A stretch of 64,000 nt of DNA. It comes from Stenotrophomonas maltophilia. GTDB taxonomy: Bacteria; Pseudomonadota; Gammaproteobacteria; Xanthomonadales; Xanthomonadaceae. Below the pieces are notes generated by a model, which was not told where the DNA came from, did no database searches, and saw only the letters and a list, made by a program, of their open reading frames with translations. Shown here piece by piece: positions 9,702 through 19,362 of the stretch. Within the stretch, counting starts at the first letter, position 1. Each line of letters opens with the position of its first letter. The stretch is from positions 3,051,001-3,115,000 of the forward strand of contig NZ_CP154630.1 in the NCBI RefSeq assembly GCF_039555535.1. Direction: 5' to 3'. The translations under genes were made by a program, and so were the position numbers.

Positions 9702-9723
9702 GCCACCCATGGGGTGGCTCTAC
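9702..9723 (-). repeat. GTAG-headed REP palindrome
   Basis: Minus strand GTAGAGCCACCCCATGGGTGGC. It sits between ftsY and mutY and is preceded by a small CCGCAC/GTGCGG hairpin. Confidence 0.7.
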
Positions 9724-9762
9724 AAGGGTGAACCCACGGGTGGCTGCCTCTCTGGAACATCG

Positions 9763-10887
9763 ATGCCCCGCCAGCCGCACGCCAGCGCCGACACCGCCCA
9801 GCAAGACGACTTCGTCGCCCGCATGCTGCACTGGTTCGACGACCACGGCCGCCACGACCTGCCCTGGCAGCACCCGCGCAGCCCGTACCGGGTCTGGCTG
9901 TCGGAAATCATGCTGCAGCAGACCCAGGTGGCCACGGTCATCCCGTATTTCCAGCGTTTCCTGCAGCACTTCCCGACCCTGCCCGACCTCGCCGCCGCCA
10001 GCAACGACGCGGTGATGGCGCAGTGGGCCGGGCTCGGCTACTACGCCCGCGCACGCAACCTGCATGCCGCTGCAAAGCGCTGCGTGGAACTGCACGACGG
10101 CGACCTGCCGCGCGATTTCGATGCACTGCACGCCCTGCCCGGCATCGGCCGCAGCACTGCCGGCGCGATCCTCAGCCAGGCCTGGAACGACCCGTTCGCG
10201 ATCCTCGACGGCAACGTCAAGCGCGTGCTCAGCCGCTACCACGGCATCGACGGCTTCCCCGGCCTGCCGGCCATCGAGAAGCAGTTGTGGGCCATCGCCG
10301 AGGCGCACGTGGCACACGTGCCGGAAGGGCGCATGGCCGACTACACCCAGGCGCAGATGGACCTGGGCGCCACCGTGTGCAGCCGGGCCAAACCCGCCTG
10401 CGTCATCTGCCCGCTGCAGGACCAGTGCGTGGCACGCCGTGAAGGCCGCACCACTGATCTGCCCACGCCCAAGCCCAGCAAGACGCTGCCCGAACGCGAA
10501 GCGGTCGCCCTGCTGCTGCGCGACGCCCAGCAGCGCGTGCTGCTGCAGAAGCGGCCGGACACCGGCATCTGGGCGCAGCTGTGGACGCTGCCGCAGGCCG
10601 AGGCGGGCAGTGACCTGCAGGACTGGTTCGACACGCATGTCGACGGCTCGCTGGAAGATGCCGACGAACTGCCGGTGCTGCAGCACACCTTCAGCCACTA
10701 CAAGCTGCATCTGCAGGTATTGTCACGGCAGGTACACGGACTGCGCGTGGAAGAACCCACGCTGCGCTGGGTGGCTGTCGACGAACTGCCCGCGCTGGGC
10801 CTTCCGGCGCCGATCCGCAAACTGCTCGACGGCGCCACGATCAAGACGCCGAAACGAACCTCCAAGAAATCCCGCAACCACGAGTGA
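9763..10887 (+). CDS. mutY: Adenine DNA glycosylase MutY
   Basis: 374 residues. Removes A mispaired with 8-oxoguanine. Catalytic Glu is E48 in [10 protein letters not shown]. The helix-hairpin-helix is [13 protein letters not shown], with D149 in ILDGNVKR. The [4Fe-4S] loop is C206, C213, C216, C222. The C-terminal third is the Nudix-like domain that reads 8-oxoG. The frame is open upstream into ftsY; the ATG at 9763 gives the standard N-terminus. The stop is 5 bp before the yggX ATG, a pairing also seen in E. coli. Confidence 0.96.
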   Translation: MPRQPHASADTAQQDDFVARMLHWFDDHGRHDLPWQHPRSPYRVWLSEIMLQQTQVATVIPYFQRFLQHFPTLPDLAAASNDAVMAQWAGLGYYARARNLHAAAKRCVELHDGDLPRDFDALHALPGIGRSTAGAILSQAWNDPFAILDGNVKRVLSRYHGIDGFPGLPAIEKQLWAIAEAHVAHVPEGRMADYTQAQMDLGATVCSRAKPACVICPLQDQCVARREGRTTDLPTPKPSKTLPEREAVALLLRDAQQRVLLQKRPDTGIWAQLWTLPQAEAGSDLQDWFDTHVDGSLEDADELPVLQHTFSHYKLHLQVLSRQVHGLRVEEPTLRWVAVDELPALGLPAPIRKLLDGATIKTPKRTSKKSRNHE

Positions 10888-10892
10888 GTGCC

Positions 10893-11162
10893 ATGCCCCG
10901 AACCGTCTTCTGCCAGTACGAACAACGCGATGCCGAGGGCCTGGACTTCGTGCCCTACCCCGGTGAGCTGGGCCAGCGCATCTTCAACAACATCGGCAAG
11001 CAGGCCTGGGCCGCGTGGCTGGTGCACCAGACCATGCTGATCAACGAGAACCGGCTGTCGCCGCGCACGCCGGAGCATCGCGCGTTCCTGGAAGGCGAAC
11101 TGGTCAAGTTCCTGTTCGAGAAGGACGCGGAAAAGCCGGCTGGCTTCGTGCCGGAAGCCTGA
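10893..11162 (+). CDS. yggX: Fe(II)-trafficking protein YggX
   Basis: 89 residues beginning MPRTVFC, as in the family. The single conserved Cys 7 and the [15 protein letters not shown] and [11 protein letters not shown] segments are intact. YggX protects iron-sulfur proteins from oxidative damage and is small and cytosolic. A GTG at 10884 overlapping the mutY stop is an alternative start. Linkage to mutY, itself an Fe-S enzyme, is conserved. Confidence 0.94.
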   Translation: MPRTVFCQYEQRDAEGLDFVPYPGELGQRIFNNIGKQAWAAWLVHQTMLINENRLSPRTPEHRAFLEGELVKFLFEKDAEKPAGFVPEA

Positions 11163-11172
11163 CCCACAGGGA

Positions 11173-11229
11173 GTGCCGGCCGCTGGCCGGCAACCTGGCA
11201 TCTGTGCGATGCCGGCCAGCGGCCGGCAC
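11173..11229. repeat. Inverted pair of GCCGGCC palindromes
   Basis: GTGCCGGCCGCTGGCCGGCA and its exact reverse complement are separated by 17 nt. Each unit is also self-complementary, so the DNA or RNA could fold as one long stem or two short ones. It lies between convergent genes and probably acts as a bidirectional terminator. Confidence 0.75.
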
Positions 11230-11234
11230 AACCG

Positions 11235-11684
11235 CTATTTCGTGGCTTCCTCGCGCTCCTGCACCTGCGCCTGGCGCAGCTCCTGCTCGGAGGCGCGCAG
11301 TGCCTTCACGTCCAGCTTGCGGATGCTGTCGATGAAGCACGGCATGCGCGGGCCGCCGGTGGGGTCGCGCACAAGCACCTTGTCAAAGCGCGCCGAGACA
11401 CGGTTCATCTGGCTGGTCAGGCCGATGGCGGTGGCATACGGCAGGTCCTGGCAGGGGCCTCTCAACTCCAGCAGATAAGCCTCGCTGGGCCGGGTCCACA
11501 CCGCCAGCGCGCTGTCACCCAGTTCGGTCCAGCCATTAAGGCTGCCGAAGAACTGCATGTCATTCTGTGGCGCGCCCGCATGGGCGCGGTACAGGGCCAG
11601 TTTTTCAGTGCTGCTGATCCGACCGGTGGTGGCACAGGCGGCCAGGGCCAGGCAGAGGCCGGCCAGCAGAAGCGGGGTCTTCAT
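11235..11684 (-). CDS. Putative outer-membrane lipoprotein, DUF6491-like
   Basis: 149 residues. The signal peptide ends in lipobox LAAC (MKTPLLLAGLCLALAAC), followed by ATTG. The body contains FGSLNGWTELGDSALAVWTRPSEAYLLELRGPC and a later Cys (MPCFIDSI), which could form a disulfide. This resembles a family of uncharacterised Xanthomonadales lipoproteins; the DUF number is from memory and should be treated as tentative. The C-terminus is a charged helix rich in Gln and Glu. It is monocistronic and convergent with yggX. Confidence 0.7.
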   Translation of the reverse strand: MKTPLLLAGLCLALAACATTGRISSTEKLALYRAHAGAPQNDMQFFGSLNGWTELGDSALAVWTRPSEAYLLELRGPCQDLPYATAIGLTSQMNRVSARFDKVLVRDPTGGPRMPCFIDSIRKLDVKALRASEQELRQAQVQEREEATK

Positions 11685-11783
11685 GGCGATCTCCTCGGGG
11701 AACTGCCGCCATCATGCGCCTGGCCTGGCAACGCCGGCGCGACGACCGGCAGCCCCATTCAGCCGCTGGTCGGCGGCTTCCCT

Positions 11784-11896
11784 GGTCGACCAGGGTCGGC
11801 CTCTATCAAAGCGGGCCCGGAACGCCGGATTCCGGTAGACGCCAACCTTGGTTGGCGCTTGCCCTGCAGGAGCAGCCGACCAAGGTCGGCTTCCAC
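11784..11896. repeat. Three palindromes of the GTAG type
   Basis: Units at 11784-11807 (GGTCGACCAGGGTCGGCC), 11835-11858 (GTAGACGCCAACCTTGG, the intact GTAG form) and 11875-11896 (GCCGACCAAGGTCGGC). The first and third are each followed by a near-identical CAAAGCGGGCCC, a direct repeat suggesting local duplication. Confidence 0.65.
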
Positions 11897-11914
11897 CAAA
11901 GCGGGCCCAGCGCC

Positions 11915-12620
<706 letters not shown>

Positions 12621-12628
<8 letters not shown>

Positions 12629-13862
12629 AACGCAGGGCCTCCGCCGGCTGGGTGCGTGCCGCCCGCCAGGCGGGGTACAGGGTGGCCAGGAAGCTCATCA
12701 GCAGTGCGACCACGGTAATCGCCACCACGTCGCCGGTCTGCATGTCGGTCGGCAGGCCGGTGATGTAGTAGACATCCTCCGGCATCAGCTTGACGTTGAA
12801 CACGCTCTCGATGGCGCCGAGGATGCGCTCCAGGTTGAGGGTCAGGGTGATGCCACCGATCAGGCCGGCAAGCGTGCCGAAGATGCCGATCAGCGAGCCC
12901 TGCACCATGAACACCTGCATCACCCCGCCCGGGGTCAGGCCGAGGGTGCGCAGGATGGCGATGTCGGCCTGCTTGTCGGTCACCAGCATCACCTGCGAGG
13001 AGACCAGGTTGAAGGCGCCCATGGCGATGATCAGCGACAGCAGGATGCCCATCACCACCTTCTCCATGCGCAGCGAGTGGTAGAGGTTGGCATTCTGCTG
13101 GGTCCAGTCGCTCACCCGGTAGGCACCACCGAGGTTCTGCGCCAGATCCACGCCCACTTCCAGCGAGCGGTCCATGTCGTGCAGTTTCAGGCGCACGCCG
13201 GTGGCGCCGTCGCTGCGCAGTACGCGCTCCAGGTCCTGCATGTTGGCGAAGCCCACGCCACGGTCGACTTCGTTGTAACCGGCCTCGAAGATGCCGCTGA
13301 CGGTGAAGCGTTTCATCCGTGGCACCGCGCCGGCAGGCGTGCCCTGCACTTCTGCAAAGGTCACCAGCACCTGGTCGCCGACGTCCACGCCCAGCCAGAT
13401 CGCCAGCTCCTTGCCCAGCAGCACGTTGAAGCTGCCCGGCTTGAGGCTGTCATAGCTGCCCTTGGTGATCTTCTTGTCGATCACCGACACCTTCGGTTCC
13501 AGCGCCGGATCGATGCCCTGGATGATCGCGCCCTGCACGCGCGGGCCGCTGATCATCGACTGGATCTCGATGTACGGCGCGGCACCGGCCACGCGCGGAT
13601 CCTTGTTGGCCACGTCGACCACCCGCATCCAGTCCGGCATCGGCTCGCCGTCGCGGCTGATGGTGGTGTGCGCGGTCATCTGCAGCAGGCGGCTGCGGAT
13701 TTCCTTCTGGAAACCGCTCATCACCGCCAGGGTGGTGATCAGCACCGTGACGCCGAGCGCGATGCCCAGGATCGATGCCATCGAGATGAAGGAGATGAAG
13801 CCGTTGCGGCGCTTGGCGCGCAGGTAGCGCAGGCCGATGGCCACGGGGATGGGTTTGAACAT
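12621..13862 (-). CDS. lolC: Lipoprotein-releasing ABC transporter permease (LolC/LolE family)
   Basis: 413 residues with the LolC/E layout: one N-terminal membrane helix ([22 protein letters not shown]), a large periplasmic domain (about 45-270), then three C-terminal helices. [27 protein letters not shown] is the N-terminal family signature, and [17 protein letters not shown] fits it. Only one permease gene is present here, so it may act as a homodimer or its partner is elsewhere. Whether it is C or E cannot be settled by eye. Confidence 0.9.
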
Positions 13863-13885
13863 GCAGGCACGCCGGTCAATTCAGC

Positions 13886-14335
13886 TTATGGTGCCATCGA
13901 CCGGGGCCGACGGGAAACGCTGCGTGCGGCGACGGCCAGTCGCAGTTCACGTCGCTGCCCGGAATCGAGCACATCCGGCCAGAACAGCAGGCGCCGGCGG
14001 CGCCGATCCTCACGCCAGAGCAGCAGCAGCCAGGGGCCGCGCACCACCATTTGCGGCGCCGCCACCTCCTTCCCCGCCACCTGCAGCGGTTCGGCTGGCG
14101 CCGGCAGAAGCACCTGCACACGTGGCCTGCGCTGTCGCCAGGCCAGTTCGGTCACGCCGATGGCCCAGGCCAGCAGTACCGCGGGCATCAGCAGGCGCGG
14201 CGGCAGGTCCGATGCGCGCAGCAGCCAGGGGGCGGCCAGCAGCACCGCCAGCTGGGCCGCGGCCTGCAGCCGTGAGGGCCGCCACTCAAGGCTTGAGGGC
14301 GAGGATCTTCTGCATGAGGGGGATTGCGTGCGCAT
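13886..14335 (-). CDS. ygfX: YgfX-family membrane protein
   Basis: About 149 residues. Two adjacent hydrophobic segments ([17 protein letters not shown] and [18 protein letters not shown]) are followed by a basic soluble tail rich in Arg. LEWRPSRL near the start and the two-helix layout fit YgfX (CptA), which in E. coli is encoded directly after sdhE. It overlaps sdhE by about 50 bases in another frame. Start choice between 14350 and 14335 is uncertain. E. coli YgfX has been described as an inner-membrane partner or toxin to SdhE; here it is inferred from position and topology. Confidence 0.65.
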   Translation of the reverse strand: MRTQSPSCRRSSPSSLEWRPSRLQAAAQLAVLLAAPWLLRASDLPPRLLMPAVLLAWAIGVTELAWRQRRPRVQVLLPAPAEPLQVAGKEVAAPQMVVRGPWLLLLWREDRRRRRLLFWPDVLDSGQRRELRLAVAARSVSRRPRSMAP

Positions 14336-14534
14336 GCGGGCAGGCCTCATAGCCCATGAACCAGCGCCACAACCTATCGTCCTCGCAGTCGAGCAGGAAC
14401 AGGAAAACCTCGCGCTCTTCTGTCGGCGCAGCGCTCCATTCGTGGTCGAGGTAACGGCCGAACAGCTGGTCCAGCTCGCGCATGCCGCGGCGGCAGCGCC
14501 AGCGCAGCTTCTTCAGCAGAACGTCTTCTTCCAT
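14286..14534 (-). CDS. sdhE: Succinate dehydrogenase flavinylation factor SdhE
   Basis: 82 residues. Carries the RGM(x)E motif ([17 protein letters not shown]) needed for covalent attachment of FAD to SdhA, and [15 protein letters not shown], which is typical of the family. It lies after sdhB on the same strand, across a 100-bp gap holding two REP palindromes, and precedes ygfX as in E. coli. Confidence 0.95.
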   Translation of the reverse strand: MEEDVLLKKLRWRCRRGMRELDQLFGRYLDHEWSAAPTEEREVFLFLLDCEDDRLWRWFMGYEACPHAHAIPLMQKILALKP

Positions 14535-14557
14535 CGTGTTTCTCCAGATACAGCAAA

Positions 14558-14613
14558 GCCACGCATGGCGTGGCTCTACTGAGGTGGTGCAGCCACGCGT
14601 GGCGTGGCTCTAC
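14558..14613 (-). repeat. Two direct GTAG-headed REP palindromes
   Basis: Minus strand GTAGAGCCACGCCATGCGTGGC and GTAGAGCCACGCCACGCGTGGC, both pointing the same way, between sdhB and sdhE. They could stabilise the sdhCDAB transcript and lower expression of sdhE-ygfX. Confidence 0.75.
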
Positions 14614-14632
14614 CCGGTACAGCCGGACCGTA

Positions 14633-15418
14633 TCAGGCGCGGCGTTCCATCATCAGCTTCTTGATTTCGGCGATCGCCAACGCCGGGTTCAGGCCCTTCG
14701 GGCAGGTCCGGGCGCAGTTCATGATGGTGTGGCAGCGGTACAGCTTGAACGGATCTTCCAGATCGTCCAGGCGCGCACCGGTGTCCTCATCGCGCGAGTC
14801 GATGATCCAGCGGTAGGCCTGCAGCAGGATCGCCGGGCCGAGGTAACGCTCGCCGTTCCACCAGTAGCTCGGGCAGCTGGTCGAGCAGCAGGCGCACAGG
14901 ATGCACTCGTACAGGCCGTCCAGCTTCTTGCGGTCTTCCGGCGACTGCAGGCGCTCGCGGTCCGGCGGTGCCGGGGTCTGGGTGCGGATCCACGGCTTGA
15001 TCGAGGCGTACTGCGCGTAGAAGTGGGTCAGGTCCGGAACCAGATCCTTGACCACGTTCATGTGCGGCAGCGGGTAGATCGGCACTTCCTTCTTGCCGCA
15101 GTCCGAGATGGCTCGGGTGCAGGCCAGGGTGTTGGTGCCGTCGATGTTCATCGCGCACGAACCACAGATACCTTCGCGGCAGGAGCGGCGGAAGGTCAGC
15201 GTCGGATCAATCTCGTTCTTGATCTTGATCAGGGCGTCCAGGACCATCGGGCCACAGGCGTCCAGATCGACTTCATAGGTGTCGGTGCGCGGGTTGCTGT
15301 CGTCGTCCGGACTCCAGCGGTAGATCTTGAAGGTGCGCACGTTCTTGCCGCCGTTCTTGACGGGGAAGTGCTTGCCCTTCGTGATCTTGGAATTCTTGGG
15401 GAGTGAAAACTCGGCCAT
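14633..15418 (-). CDS. sdhB: Succinate dehydrogenase iron-sulfur subunit
   Basis: 261 residues. The N-terminal plant-type ferredoxin domain holds the [2Fe-2S] ligands in CREGICGSC and a later Cys (TNTLAC). The C-terminal domain has [12 protein letters not shown] and [14 protein letters not shown] for the [4Fe-4S] and [3Fe-4S] centres. It passes electrons from SdhA to the membrane quinone site. The start [18 protein letters not shown] matches proteobacterial SdhB. Confidence 0.97.
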   Translation of the reverse strand: MAEFSLPKNSKITKGKHFPVKNGGKNVRTFKIYRWSPDDDSNPRTDTYEVDLDACGPMVLDALIKIKNEIDPTLTFRRSCREGICGSCAMNIDGTNTLACTRAISDCGKKEVPIYPLPHMNVVKDLVPDLTHFYAQYASIKPWIRTQTPAPPDRERLQSPEDRKKLDGLYECILCACCSTSCPSYWWNGERYLGPAILLQAYRWIIDSRDEDTGARLDDLEDPFKLYRCHTIMNCARTCPKGLNPALAIAEIKKLMMERRA

Positions 15419-15484
15419 GGCTGCTCTCGTTGGCTCAGGCGGCCCGCGCCCGTGGGCGCGGATTGCATGGTAGGCGGGGTCGGA

Positions 15485-17275
15485 TCAGTACACGCGCGGC
15501 TTCGGCGGCACCACGGACACGTCGTCGGTCAACGTGTACATGTGCACCGGACGGTAGTCGAAGCTGCACTTGCCCTTCTCGTCGACGCTGACCAGGGTGT
15601 GCTTCTGCCAGTTGACGTCGTCGCGGTCCGGATAGTCCTCGTGCGCATGCGCGCCGCGGCTTTCCTTGCGCTGTTCGGCCGAGTTGATCGTCGCCACCGC
15701 GTTGAGCAGCAGGTTGTTCAGCTCGTAGGTCTCGATCAGGTCCGAGTTCCAGACCAGCGAACGGTCGGAGACCTTCACGTCCTGGAACGAGTCGAAGATC
15801 TTGTCCATCTTCTCGCAGCCTTCCTTCAGCGTCTGGCTGGTGCGGAAGACGGCCGCGTCGGCCTGCATGGTGCGCTGCATGCGATCGCGGATGACCGAGG
15901 TCGGGGTATCGCCGTTGGCGTGGCGCAGCTTGTCCAGCAGGCCCAGCGCCTTGTCGCAGGCATCGGCCGGCAGCGGCTTGTGCGAAGCGCCCGGCTTGAT
16001 GGTCTCGGCGCAGCGGTTGGCCACCGCACGACCGAACACCACCAGGTCCAGCAACGAGTTCGAACCCAGGCGGTTGGCGCCGTGCACGGACACGCAGGCC
16101 GCTTCACCGATGGCGTACAGCCCCGGCACCACGGCATTGTCGTTGTCGCCGACCTTCTGCACCACTTCGCCGTGGTAGTTGGTCGGGATGCCGCCCATGT
16201 TGTAGTGCACGGTCGGGATGACCGGGATCGGCTGCTTGTGCACGTCGACGCCGGCGAAGATGCGGGCGCTCTCGGCGATGCCCGGCAGCTTCTCGTCGAT
16301 CACGCCCGGGCCGAGGTGGGTCAGGTCGAGCAGGATGTGGTCCTTGTGCTCGCCGACGCCGCGGCCTTCGCGGATCTCGATGGTCATCGAACGACTGACC
16401 ACGTCGCGCGAGGCCAGGTCCTTGTAATGCGGCGCGTAGCGCTCCATGAAGCGCTCGCCGCTGCTGTTGCGCAGGATGCCACCTTCACCGCGGACACCCT
16501 CGGTGATCAGGCAACCGGCGCCGTAGATGCCGGTCGGGTGGAACTGCACGAACTCCATGTCCTGCATGGCGATGCCGGCACGCATGGCCAGGCCGCCACC
16601 GTCGCCGGTGCAGGTGTGCGCCGAGGTGGCGCTGAAGTAGGCACGGCCGTAGCCGCCGGTAGCCAGCACCACGCCCTGGGCGCGGAACAGGTGCAGAGTG
16701 CCGTCGGACATGTCCAGGGCCAGCACACCGCGGCACGCGCCCTCATCGTCAAAGATCAGGTCGAGTGCGAAGTACTCGATCATGAAGCGCGCGTCGTGCT
16801 TCAGCGACTGCTGGTACAGGGTGTGCAGCATCGCGTGGCCGGTACGGTCGGCCGCCGCGCAGGTACGCTGCGCCGCCGGGCCTTCGCCGTACTTGGTGGT
16901 CATGCCACCGAACGGACGCTGGTAGATCTTGCCTTCGGCGGTGCGCGAGAACGGCACGCCGTAGTGCTCGAGCTCGATGATGGCCGGGATAGCCTCACGG
17001 CACATGTATTCGATGGCGTCCTGGTCGCCCAGCCAGTCCGACCCCTTGATGGTGTCGAAGAAGTGGTAGCGCCAGTCGTCCTCGCCCATGTTGGCGAGTG
17101 CGGCCGAGATACCGCCCTGGGCGGCAACGGTGTGCGAGCGGGTCGGGAAGACCTTGGTCAGGCACACGGTCTGCAGGCCCTTGGCGGCCAGGCCGAACGT
17201 GGCGCGCAGGCCGGCACCGCCGGCGCCGACCACGACCATGTCGTACTTGTGTTCGGTGATCTTGTAAGCGGACAT
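15485..17275 (-). CDS. sdhA: Succinate dehydrogenase flavoprotein subunit
   Basis: 596 residues. Oxidises succinate to fumarate on the cytoplasmic face. FAD-binding [12 protein letters not shown] (15-26) and [10 protein letters not shown], where H48 is the covalent FAD attachment site, are present. HPTGIYGAG and REGRGVG contribute substrate-binding residues, and the C-terminal helical domain is complete. The gap to sdhD is 31 bp and to sdhB 66 bp. Confidence 0.98.
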   Translation of the reverse strand: MSAYKITEHKYDMVVVGAGGAGLRATFGLAAKGLQTVCLTKVFPTRSHTVAAQGGISAALANMGEDDWRYHFFDTIKGSDWLGDQDAIEYMCREAIPAIIELEHYGVPFSRTAEGKIYQRPFGGMTTKYGEGPAAQRTCAAADRTGHAMLHTLYQQSLKHDARFMIEYFALDLIFDDEGACRGVLALDMSDGTLHLFRAQGVVLATGGYGRAYFSATSAHTCTGDGGGLAMRAGIAMQDMEFVQFHPTGIYGAGCLITEGVRGEGGILRNSSGERFMERYAPHYKDLASRDVVSRSMTIEIREGRGVGEHKDHILLDLTHLGPGVIDEKLPGIAESARIFAGVDVHKQPIPVIPTVHYNMGGIPTNYHGEVVQKVGDNDNAVVPGLYAIGEAACVSVHGANRLGSNSLLDLVVFGRAVANRCAETIKPGASHKPLPADACDKALGLLDKLRHANGDTPTSVIRDRMQRTMQADAAVFRTSQTLKEGCEKMDKIFDSFQDVKVSDRSLVWNSDLIETYELNNLLLNAVATINSAEQRKESRGAHAHEDYPDRDDVNWQKHTLVSVDEKGKCSFDYRPVHMYTLTDDVSVVPPKPRVY

Positions 17276-17306
17276 CTAATCTGGATTCCTGTGTAGGTGC
17301 CTGGGC

Positions 17307-17693
17307 TCAGGCAACGCCGAGGGCGATGCGGCCCACCGCAAACACACTGACGATCATGCCGAGCACGGCGACGAACTTCACCGCGGTCTGCAGCACCAGG
17401 GCCAGCAGCGATTCGTGGATGTAGTCTTCCAGCACGACCTGCATGCCGAGCTGCGCGTGCCAGAACATGGCGATCAGCAGGCCGATCAGCGGCACGGCGT
17501 TCCACGGCTTGGCCACGGCGGCGGCGGCGGTCGCGTAGTCCGAGCCCAGCAGGCCCAGCACGAAGACCAGGAACCAGATGCCCAGTGCCACCAGGGCGGC
17601 GGCGGTCAGGCGCTGGTGCACGAAGTGCTCGGTGCCGGTCTTGGCCGAACCGAGGCCGCGCACGTTCTTCAACGGGGTACGGAACTTGCTCAC
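17307..17693 (-). CDS. sdhD: Succinate dehydrogenase membrane anchor SdhD
   Basis: 128 residues with three predicted membrane helices. H79 (FWHAQLGM) and the D90-Y91 pair (LEDYIHES) match the haem/quinone-site residues of SdhD. The frame is open upstream, but the GTG at 17693 overlapping the sdhC stop (GTGA) gives the expected N-terminus VSKFRTPLKNVRGLGSAKTG. It helps bind haem b and ubiquinone with SdhC. Confidence 0.93.
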   Translation of the reverse strand: MSKFRTPLKNVRGLGSAKTGTEHFVHQRLTAAALVALGIWFLVFVLGLLGSDYATAAAAVAKPWNAVPLIGLLIAMFWHAQLGMQVVLEDYIHESLLALVLQTAVKFVAVLGMIVSVFAVGRIALGVA

Positions 17694-18082
17694 GCGGCAC
17701 CTCCGAACATCACATAGGCCCACACCAGCAGGGTGATCACCAGGCTGCCGATGACCGACAGCCAGCTGCTGCGGATGAAGGCGGGGATGCTGAAACCAAT
17801 GGCGAAGTCCTGCACGACGTGGCGGATGCCATTGCACAGGTGATAGGCGAACGACCATGTCCACGCGAACAGGAACACGCGGCCATACCAGGCCCCGGCA
17901 TGGCCGGTGAAGCAGTTCCAGGACTCGGGCCCCATCATCAGCGCCAGCAGGCCGGCAGCGATGATGAGGGCACCAACAGACAGAAAGATGCCAGTAGCTC
18001 GATGCAGGATCGAGGTGGCCATCTGAATCTGCCAGCGATACACCTGAAGGTGCGGGGAAAGTGGGCGTTGTCTGGTCGCCAT
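17690..18082 (-). CDS. sdhC: Succinate dehydrogenase cytochrome b556 subunit SdhC
   Basis: 130 residues from the ATG at 18082. The signature SPHLQVYRWQIQMATSILHR (9-28) and three membrane helices are clear. H81 in AYHLCNGIRH corresponds to the haem axial ligand of E. coli SdhC. An upstream extension to 18172 is in frame but does not look like protein of this family. It is the first structural gene of the operon, following the DUF1674 gene by 56 bp. Confidence 0.95.
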   Translation of the reverse strand: MATRQRPLSPHLQVYRWQIQMATSILHRATGIFLSVGALIIAAGLLALMMGPESWNCFTGHAGAWYGRVFLFAWTWSFAYHLCNGIRHVVQDFAIGFSIPAFIRSSWLSVIGSLVITLLVWAYVMFGGAA

Positions 18083-18138
18083 TCGCTGGGCTCGTTGTCT
18101 CGGCTGGGCGGCACGCGGCCGCGTTGGCTCAATGCTGA

Positions 18139-18309
18139 TCAGAAATCGATGCAGCGTCCGTTTTTCTCCCAATCGCCATACCGCACCGGATCAAGTCCGC
18201 CGCGGCCGCCGAATTCCTCCGCCTTTTCCTGTTCCACGGGCACGGGTGCCGCAGGGACCAGCGGGGCTTCAGATTCGTCGTCGGGAGTGGGGGTTGTTTG
18301 GCCTATCAT
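18139..18309 (-). CDS. DUF1674 small protein, SdhAF4-like assembly factor
   Basis: 56 residues from the ATG at 18309. The N-terminal half is an acidic, Pro/Glu-rich linker. The C-terminus (EFGGRGGLDPVRYGDWEKNGRCIDF) is the DUF1674 signature shared with eukaryotic SDHAF4, which escorts free flavinylated SdhA and helps it meet SdhB. Placed immediately before sdhC on the same strand it is very likely the first gene of the operon. Function in bacteria is inferred from the family and context. Confidence 0.88.
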   Translation of the reverse strand: MIGQTTPTPDDESEAPLVPAAPVPVEQEKAEEFGGRGGLDPVRYGDWEKNGRCIDF

Positions 18310-18348
18310 GTTCGGTCTCGCAACGCACAAATTTTAGACCTCGTTCAC

Positions 18349-19224
18349 GTGCCTGACAACCTGCCCCCTGCTTTCGTCGGATATCCGCGCCTGCCCGGCC
18401 ACCAGCTGCTGAGCCTGCAAGGCCCGGATGCGGCTGTCTTCGCCCACGCCCAGTTCAGCAGCGATGTCACCGCCCTGCCCCTGCAGCACTGGCAGTGGAG
18501 TGCCTGGCTGAGCGCCAAGGGCCGCACCCTGGCGGTGTTCCAGCTGCTTCGGCTGGCCGAGGACCACGTGATGCTGGTGCTGGCCGACGGCGATGCCGAT
18601 GCGATTGCGTCGCAACTGCAGCGCTTCGTGTTCCGTCGCAAGGTGAAGGTGCAGGTGCGCAGCGATCTGGCCGTGGCCGGCGCGTTCACTGCGCCGGAGG
18701 CCGCCAGCGGCGCCGCGATTGCGCACGCTGCAGCGGACGACTGGGAACTGGATCTGGGCAGCGACGCACTGCCGCGCACCCTGCGAATTGGCGCCGCTGA
18801 TGCCTTTGCCGCCGGCAGCAAAACCGATGAGGCCGCTTTCGCCCTGGCTTGGCGCCAGTCCGACCTGCGCTACGGCCTTCCGCGGCTGGAGGAAAGCCAG
18901 CGCGAAGTGTGGACCCCGCAGCAGCTGGGCCTGGACCGCCTGAACGGCTACAGCGTGAAGAAGGGCTGCTACCCGGGCCAGGAAATCGTTGCCCGCACCC
19001 ACTTCCTCGGCAAGGCCAAGCGTGCGGTGCAGTTGCTTCAGACAGCCGCACCGGCGCAGGCCGGCGATGGCGTGCAGCAGGACGGCGTCGCGTTGGGCAC
19101 GATTGCCAGCGTGGCCGGTGAGCTGGCGCTGGCGGTCTTGCCACTGGAGGCCGGCGACGCCGAGCTGCAGGTGGGTGGCGCCGTGGCGCAGCGCGTGCCG
19201 TTGCTGGATGGCCTGGCACGCTGA
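18349..19224 (+). CDS. ygfZ: Folate-binding protein YgfZ
   Basis: 291 residues from a GTG at 18349. The GcvT-like fold carries the YgfZ signature KGCYPGQE (205-212, Cys 207) plus the DLRYGLPRL segment. YgfZ uses folate to support synthesis or repair of certain Fe-S enzymes, for instance MiaB. A TTG further upstream (18298) is possible but would overlap the divergent DUF1674 gene. Head-to-head placement with the sdh operon, itself Fe-S rich, may give shared promoter control in the 39-bp gap. Confidence 0.9.
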   Translation: MPDNLPPAFVGYPRLPGHQLLSLQGPDAAVFAHAQFSSDVTALPLQHWQWSAWLSAKGRTLAVFQLLRLAEDHVMLVLADGDADAIASQLQRFVFRRKVKVQVRSDLAVAGAFTAPEAASGAAIAHAAADDWELDLGSDALPRTLRIGAADAFAAGSKTDEAAFALAWRQSDLRYGLPRLEESQREVWTPQQLGLDRLNGYSVKKGCYPGQEIVARTHFLGKAKRAVQLLQTAAPAQAGDGVQQDGVALGTIASVAGELALAVLPLEAGDAELQVGGAVAQRVPLLDGLAR

Positions 19225-19231
19225 GGTTCAC

Positions 19232-19358
19232 GCCGGGCACGGCCCGGCGCTACCGCTTCATCCACGCATGGCGTCGATCTACTGAACCCACCTTCTGTAG
19301 AGCCGAACCCATGCTCGGCTTCTCCATGAAATACAGCCGAGCGTGGGCTCGGCTCTAC
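19232..19358. repeat. Cluster of GTAG-type palindromes
   Basis: A GCCGGGCACGGCCCGGC unit (19232-19253), a degenerate CCACGCATGGCGTCGATCTAC unit (19261-19282) and an inverted pair starting GTAGAGCCGA and ending TCGGCTCTAC (19297-19358). The cluster separates the convergent ygfZ and ugpC genes and probably terminates both. Confidence 0.75.
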
Positions 19359-19362
19359 AGGG

